Origin: CAZAYB01 sp964489215
GTDB taxonomy: Bacteria > Planctomycetota > Phycisphaerae > Sedimentisphaerales > Anaerohalosphaeraceae
Direction: 5' to 3'
Length of the DNA: 10,858 nucleotides
Assembly: GCA_964489215.1 (NCBI GenBank)
Contig: CAZAYB010000104.1
Location: 1-10,858 of the forward strand
The notes beneath the pieces were generated by a model. It was given only the letters and a program-made list of their open reading frames with translations, was not told the DNA's origin and made no database searches. The position numbers were made by a program, and so were the translations under genes. Positions 7,868 to 10,858 of this stretch are shown here, piece after piece (the stretch's first letter is position 1; each line of letters opens with the position of its first letter).

Positions 7868-7907
7868 TTCTAAACCTCATTAAAAAAATCGGCAAATAAC
7901 AAAAATA

Positions 7908-8450
7908 CTAACTTACCTTCTCTATCTGCCAGTATTCTATATCAAGCGGGGTACTCCTGCCGAAAATCGTCACGATAACCTTTACAACACCTCGCTCAGG
8001 ATCGATCTCTTCGACACTGCCCTCAAAATTCTCAAATGCTCCCTCACGAATCTTCACGACATCACCTTTCTCAAAATCAACCTTGATACTCGGTGTATCC
8101 TCAGGCTTCTCAGCCTCCTGAAGCATCCTGGCAACATCTGTATCACGCATAGGAGTCGGTATACCTTCGGTACCTATAAAATCTCCTACACCCATAGTCT
8201 CCTTAATAATAAACCACGCATCATCAGGAATACTTCCGTCTTCCTTAGGCTCTATCTCCATGAATACATAACCTGGATAAAGCTTACGCTTATGAACTCG
8301 CTGCTTACCGCCGCGAATTCGCTTTACCTGCTCTACAGGTACTACTATCCTGCCGACATTCTCTACTCCCTCAACTTCCATCTTACGGGAAAGAGACTCC
8401 CTGACCTGTTCTTCCTTATTGGAGGCTACTCGTAATACGTACCACTGCAT
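7908..8450 (-). CDS. nusG: Transcription termination/antitermination factor NusG
   Basis: NusG binds the RNA polymerase clamp and increases processivity; its C-terminal KOW domain contacts Rho or ribosomal protein S10. The 180-residue protein begins MQWYVLRVASNKEEQV, typical of the NGN domain (about 1-115), with KRKLYPGYVFMEI as a core motif. The KOW domain is at about 126-180 (FEKGDVVKIREGAFENFEGS), and the end, DIEYWQIEKVS, is typical. AAAGGA (8462-8467) precedes the ATG by about 11 nt and sits in one arm of a 7-bp hairpin between secE and nusG. secE ends 29 nt upstream, so the two are probably translated from one transcript, with possible coupling. The stop is TAG. Confidence 0.98.
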   Translation of the reverse strand: MQWYVLRVASNKEEQVRESLSRKMEVEGVENVGRIVVPVEQVKRIRGGKQRVHKRKLYPGYVFMEIEPKEDGSIPDDAWFIIKETMGVGDFIGTEGIPTPMRDTDVARMLQEAEKPEDTPSIKVDFEKGDVVKIREGAFENFEGSVEEIDPERGVVKVIVTIFGRSTPLDIEYWQIEKVS

Positions 8451-8461
8451 CTTATATGGGT

Positions 8462-8479
8462 TCCTTTAACAATAAAGGA
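8462..8479 (-). promoter_or_regulatory. Hairpin covering nusG ribosome-binding site
   Basis: Immediately after the secE stop, minus-strand RNA forms a perfect 7-bp stem, TCCTTTA/TAAAGGA, with a 4-nt TTGT loop. The 3' arm contains AAAGGA, the only good ribosome-binding site for nusG. A ribosome finishing secE would cover and open the stem, which would couple nusG translation to secE. The inverted repeat is seen; the coupling is inference. The stem is AU-rich, so its stability is modest. Confidence 0.5.
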
Positions 8480-8866
8480 CTAATATATATTGAAAACATG
8501 CATAAACAAATTAAGAAAGAGCATGTCAGCAAGAAACATCAATGTCGACATTAACGCCACAACAATAATAACTATAAAAGTCGAAACAATAACTTCACTG
8601 CGTTTCGACCAGCTAACCTTCTTAATCTCACCCTCAGAAGCTATAATAAAATCCGCAACCTTGGGAGTATTTACAAGCCAGAAAACAAAAAGGCCTGTCG
8701 CTGCCGCCAAACCTGACGGCACCAGCGTCTGTACCCATATGCTCGTACCTACAAGACGATTGTATAAAACCCAGCAGCCTACAGCTACTATAACAAAAAG
8801 ACCTATAGCTGTATAAAGACGAGTAAAATAACCCTGGCCGCTTTTGTAGATCTTAAACTGCATCAT
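8480..8866 (-). CDS. secE: Protein translocase subunit SecE, three-helix form
   Basis: SecE clamps the two halves of the SecY channel in the inner membrane. At 128 residues it resembles the three-helix E. coli form rather than the single-helix form of about 60 residues found in many bacteria. Hydrophobic segments lie at about 19-36, 46-65 and 91-119. The conserved core is the amphipathic cytoplasmic helix and hinge EGEIKKVSWSKRSEVI (about 78-93) before the last helix. The N-terminal YKSGQGYFTRLYTAIG is basic. The gene opens with two tandem ATG codons and no strong ribosome-binding site (ACGGG is the nearest), so 8863 is an alternative start. tRNA-Trp lies upstream and nusG 29 nt downstream. 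The stop is TAG. Confidence 0.96.
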   Translation of the reverse strand: MMQFKIYKSGQGYFTRLYTAIGLFVIVAVGCWVLYNRLVGTSIWVQTLVPSGLAAATGLFVFWLVNTPKVADFIIASEGEIKKVSWSKRSEVIVSTFIVIIVVALMSTLMFLADMLFLNLFMHVFNIY

Positions 8867-8925
8867 TTATACCCGTAATTTAAATAATTTCCTGTTAAAA
8901 CAATAAAATACAAAGACTCGGCTAT

Positions 8926-8954
8926 GTAATAATAATTAACTCTTCAATCCGCAA
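8926..8954 (-). promoter_or_regulatory. Possible promoter before secE
   Basis: TTGCGG and TATTAC, separated by 17 nt, lie in the AT-rich gap between tRNA-Trp and secE. The match to sigma-70 consensus is 3 of 6 and 4 of 6, which an AT-rich stretch can give by chance. Confidence 0.18.
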
Positions 8955-8978
8955 TTATTAACAAATCCCAGAAATATC

Positions 8979-8992
8979 GGCCTGTACTCTAA

Positions 8993-8998
<6 letters not shown>
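8979..8998 (-). repeat. Inverted repeat joining tRNA-Trp 3' end to its trailer
   Basis: In minus-strand RNA, GGCCTGT at the tRNA 3' end and ACAGGCC in the trailer form a perfect 7-bp stem with a 6-nt loop. The tRNA side uses five acceptor-stem bases plus the discriminator and the next base. The trailer arm copies part of the 5' acceptor strand. It has no T-run after it, so it is not a standard terminator. It may affect 3' processing of the precursor. Confidence 0.5.
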
Positions 8999-9066
<68 letters not shown>

Positions 9067-9077
9067 ATAAAAAACAA

Positions 9078-9245
9078 CTACTTACGCCTTATCTTATGAG
9101 CAGTATGCTTACGCTCTGGCTTGCAGAACTTTTTAAGCTCCAGCTTCGGAACTCCACCTTGAACATTAACCTCTGTCCGGTAATTTCGGCTGCCGCAGTC
9201 TTTGCATTCAAGCCAAACATATTCTCGTTTCTTCGATTTTGCCAT
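9078..9245 (-). CDS. rpmG: Large subunit ribosomal protein L33
   Basis: L33 is a small 50S protein near the E site. The 55-residue sequence starts MAKSKKREYVWLECKDCGSR and ends KKFCKPERKHTAHKIRRK. It resembles the cysteine-containing form of L33, in which two CxxC pairs bind zinc. Cys14, Cys17 and Cys41 are present, but the fourth position is Glu44 (CKPE instead of CxxC). I chose ATG 9245 because the conserved protein begins there. The frame could extend to a TTG at 9293, but the added 16 residues (PFLIIRQIRTDTETN and neighbours) do not resemble L33. The ribosome-binding site is weak (GAGA about 7 nt upstream). The gene lies between tuf and tRNA-Trp and ends in TAG. Confidence 0.96.
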   Translation of the reverse strand: MAKSKKREYVWLECKDCGSRNYRTEVNVQGGVPKLELKKFCKPERKHTAHKIRRK

Positions 9246-9269
9246 ATTTGTCTCTGTATCTGTTCTTAT

Positions 9270-9293
9270 TTGCCTAATAATCAAAAAAGGCAA
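9270..9293 (-). other. Small hairpin in rpmG leader
   Basis: TTGCCT/AGGCAA form a perfect 6-bp stem with a 12-nt T-rich loop, 24 nt before the rpmG start. It is followed by AATAAG, not a T-run. Function unknown. Confidence 0.3.
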
Positions 9294-9313
9294 TAATCAT
9301 CATATTTTCAATA

Positions 9314-9352
9314 ACACTGCAGGCACCGACTTTATAACAGTGCCCACAGCAT
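9314..9352 (-). promoter_or_regulatory. Long RNA hairpin in tuf-rpmG gap
   Basis: Minus-strand RNA can form an uninterrupted 15-bp stem (9338-9352 with 9314-9328) with a 9-nt loop (9329-9337). Five pairs are G-U in minus-strand RNA and would be A-C mismatches in plus-strand RNA, so the fold is specific to the tuf-rpmG transcript. No T-run follows, so it is unlikely to be an intrinsic terminator. A cleavage site or 3' stabiliser for tuf mRNA is possible by inference. Confidence 0.6.
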
Positions 9353-9398
9353 ATATCCTTTAACTCACGTCATAAACGCAAAAGTTCAATACAATAAA

Positions 9399-10610
9399 CT
9401 ACTCAAGAATCTTCGTTACAACACCGGCTCCTACTGTCCTGCCGCCCTCACGTATTGCAAAACGAAGACCGTCTTCCATAGCAATTTTGGAAATAATCTC
9501 AACTTCCATCTCGATGTTATCGCCGGGCATACACATCTCAACTTCCTTGCCCTCACGACTCATTATCTTGTTAACAGCACCGGTTACATCCGTTGTTCGG
9601 AAAAAGAACTGAGGACGATAGCCGCTAAAGAAAGGTGTATGGCGGCCACCCTCTTCCTTCTTCAAAACGTAAACCTCCGCATTGAATTTGGTATGAGGAG
9701 TAATAGAACCTGGCTTTGCAACAACCTGCCCACGCTCGAGATCCTTCTTTTCTACACCACGAAGAAGAAGACCAACATTGTCGCCAGCCTGGCCTTCATT
9801 AAGTGTCTTGTTAAACATCTCAACACCGGTAACTGTAGTACTGCGAACATCTTCGCTCAGACCAACAACCTCTACTGCATCGCCGACCTTGACCTCACCA
9901 CGCTCAATCCTGCCTGTGCCCACTGTACCTCGGCCCTTAATACTGAAAACATCCTCGACAGGCATAAGGAAATCCTGATCGACAGCTCTTTCCGGCACTG
10001 GAATGTAATCATCTACTGACGCCATAAGCTCATCGATGCACTTACATGCCTCATCGTCCTTACCTTCGCTCTCCATCGCAGCAAGTGCACTTCCCTTGAT
10101 AATGGGTATCTCATCGCCGGGAAACTCATATTTATCAAGAAGCTCACGAAGCTCCATCTCTACCAGTTCAAGAAGCTCAGGATCATCAACCTGATCAACC
10201 TTATTAAGGAAAACTACTATTCGAGGCACATTGACCTGACGGGCAAGAAGAATATGCTCACGGGTCTGAGGCATCGGACCGTCACTGGCAGCTACTACAA
10301 GAATTGCACCATCCATCTGTGCCGCTCCTGTAATCATGTTCTTTATATAGTCTGCGTGACCGGGACAGTCAACATGGGCATAGTGACGGTTTTCCGTCTC
10401 ATACTCCACATGAGCTGTATTAATAGTAATACCACGTTCTTTCTCTTCAGGAGCGTTGTCAATTTCTTCAAATTTCTTCGAAGACATACCGCTCTTCGCC
10501 GCAAGACGCATAGTTATCGCCGCGGTAAGTGTCGTTTTACCGTGGTCAATGTGACCGATTGTCCCGATATTAAGATGGGGTTTAGTTCTTTCAAATACCG
10601 CCTTAGCCAT
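9399..10610 (-). CDS. tuf: Translation elongation factor Tu
   Basis: EF-Tu delivers aminoacyl-tRNA to the ribosome as a GTP complex. The 403-residue protein has all GTPase motifs: GHIDHGKT (19-26), RGITI (59-63), DCPGH with catalytic His85, NKVD (136-139, commonly NKCD) and GSAL (173-176). Domain 2 has GRGTVGTGRIERG. Domain 3 has GYRPQFFFRTTDVTG and ends REGGRTVGAGVVTKILE. Between VTG and PGDN (about 345-361) the loop is five residues longer than in E. coli, which accounts for part of the extra length. AGGAGG (10621-10626) precedes the ATG by 10 nt. tRNA-Thr lies upstream, as at E. coli tufB. The stop is TAG. Confidence 0.99.
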   Translation of the reverse strand: MAKAVFERTKPHLNIGTIGHIDHGKTTLTAAITMRLAAKSGMSSKKFEEIDNAPEEKERGITINTAHVEYETENRHYAHVDCPGHADYIKNMITGAAQMDGAILVVAASDGPMPQTREHILLARQVNVPRIVVFLNKVDQVDDPELLELVEMELRELLDKYEFPGDEIPIIKGSALAAMESEGKDDEACKCIDELMASVDDYIPVPERAVDQDFLMPVEDVFSIKGRGTVGTGRIERGEVKVGDAVEVVGLSEDVRSTTVTGVEMFNKTLNEGQAGDNVGLLLRGVEKKDLERGQVVAKPGSITPHTKFNAEVYVLKKEEGGRHTPFFSGYRPQFFFRTTDVTGAVNKIMSREGKEVEMCMPGDNIEMEVEIISKIAMEDGLRFAIREGGRTVGAGVVTKILE

Positions 10611-10692
10611 GGTTCAATAACCTCCTAAGTACTCTAATTCGTTATAATTTCAAATTTCTTTCCAGATCCTGTTTAATTTCTTCTATCAAAAT

Positions 10693-10709
10693 GCCGAATA
10701 ACTCTCGGC
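10693..10709 (-). other. Hairpin in tuf leader
   Basis: GCCGA/TCGGC form a perfect 5-bp stem with a 7-nt loop in minus-strand RNA, followed by ATTTTG. This is a weak terminator-like or attenuator-like shape within the 176-nt leader between tRNA-Thr and tuf. Confidence 0.35.
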
Positions 10710-10728
10710 CAAAAATACCTAACAACAA

Positions 10729-10757
10729 TATATATCTATCCGAATCTGACAGGTAAA
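10729..10757 (-). promoter_or_regulatory. Possible tuf promoter
   Basis: TTTACC and TATATA are separated by 17 nt (4 of 6 matches each). They lie downstream of tRNA-Thr, so a transcript started here would carry tuf alone. The match is weak, and a separate TATAAC at about 10644-10649 lacks a good -35. Confidence 0.22.
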
Positions 10758-10766
10758 AGCCCGTCA
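10747..10766 (-). other. Hairpin 3' of tRNA-Thr
   Basis: TGACGGG/CCTGTCA form a 7-bp stem with one G-U pair and a 6-nt loop in minus-strand RNA, 20 nt after the tRNA. No T-run follows. It may mark a processing point between the tRNA and the tuf message. Confidence 0.4.
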
Positions 10767-10786
10767 TTAAAAGGTTAACACGCGTT

Positions 10787-10858
<72 letters not shown>

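Noticed and set aside
7885..7891. Terminator after nusG because of seven T in a row on the minus strand
   Set aside because: There is no stem before the T-run, and rplK follows 40 nt later.
9246..9293. Upstream TTG extension of rpmG
   Set aside because: The added residues do not match L33, and they cross a hairpin arm; the ATG at 9245 gives the standard protein.
9314..9352. A further tRNA between tuf and rpmG
   Set aside because: There is one long stem only; no D arm, T arm or anticodon arm can be drawn.

Overview
The window is a single, tightly packed, highly conserved bacterial gene cluster. Every gene lies on the minus strand, so transcription runs from the right end (10858) to the left (1). 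In transcription order it holds tRNA-Thr(GGU), tuf (EF-Tu), rpmG (L33), tRNA-Trp(CCA), secE, nusG, rplK (L11), rplA (L1), rplJ (L10), rplL (L7/L12), rpoB, and the first 474 codons of rpoC, which runs off the left edge. I see no mobile elements, CRISPR arrays, pseudogenes or accessory genes, and no gene on the plus strand.

Organism: a bacterium of intermediate GC. Three features fit a Planctomycetota (Phycisphaerae-like) relative better than a proteobacterium or firmicute: a three-helix SecE of 128 residues, a long L7/L12 with an acidic and Ala-rich N-terminal tail, and a 403-residue EF-Tu with a domain-3 loop insertion. This placement is inference from memory of family sequences, not a search result. 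Neither tRNA gene encodes its 3' CCA.

Layout. 10611-10858: tRNA-Thr and a 176-nt leader with two small hairpins before tuf. 9078-10610: tuf and rpmG, separated by 153 nt that hold a strong 15-bp minus-strand hairpin. 8480-9066: tRNA-Trp starts 11 nt after rpmG and is followed by secE. 6677-8450: nusG, rplK and rplA, with short gaps. 5535-6631: rplJ and rplL, separated by a 131-nt structured gap. 5257-5534: a 278-nt gap with a 49-nt hairpin. 1-5256: rpoB and rpoC.

How the genes work together: they supply translation elongation (EF-Tu, two tRNAs), the 50S GTPase-associated centre (L11, L10, L12), the L1 stalk, L33, the secretion channel subunit SecE, the elongation factor NusG that links RNA polymerase to the ribosome, and the two large RNA polymerase subunits. 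The proteins are canonical and I find no new protein system. The points worth a second look are near-exclusive use of TAG stops in highly expressed genes, several strand-specific RNA hairpins in the gaps, a hairpin over the nusG ribosome-binding site, and a few unusual residues (L33 fourth zinc ligand, RpoB rifampicin pocket, EF-Tu loop).
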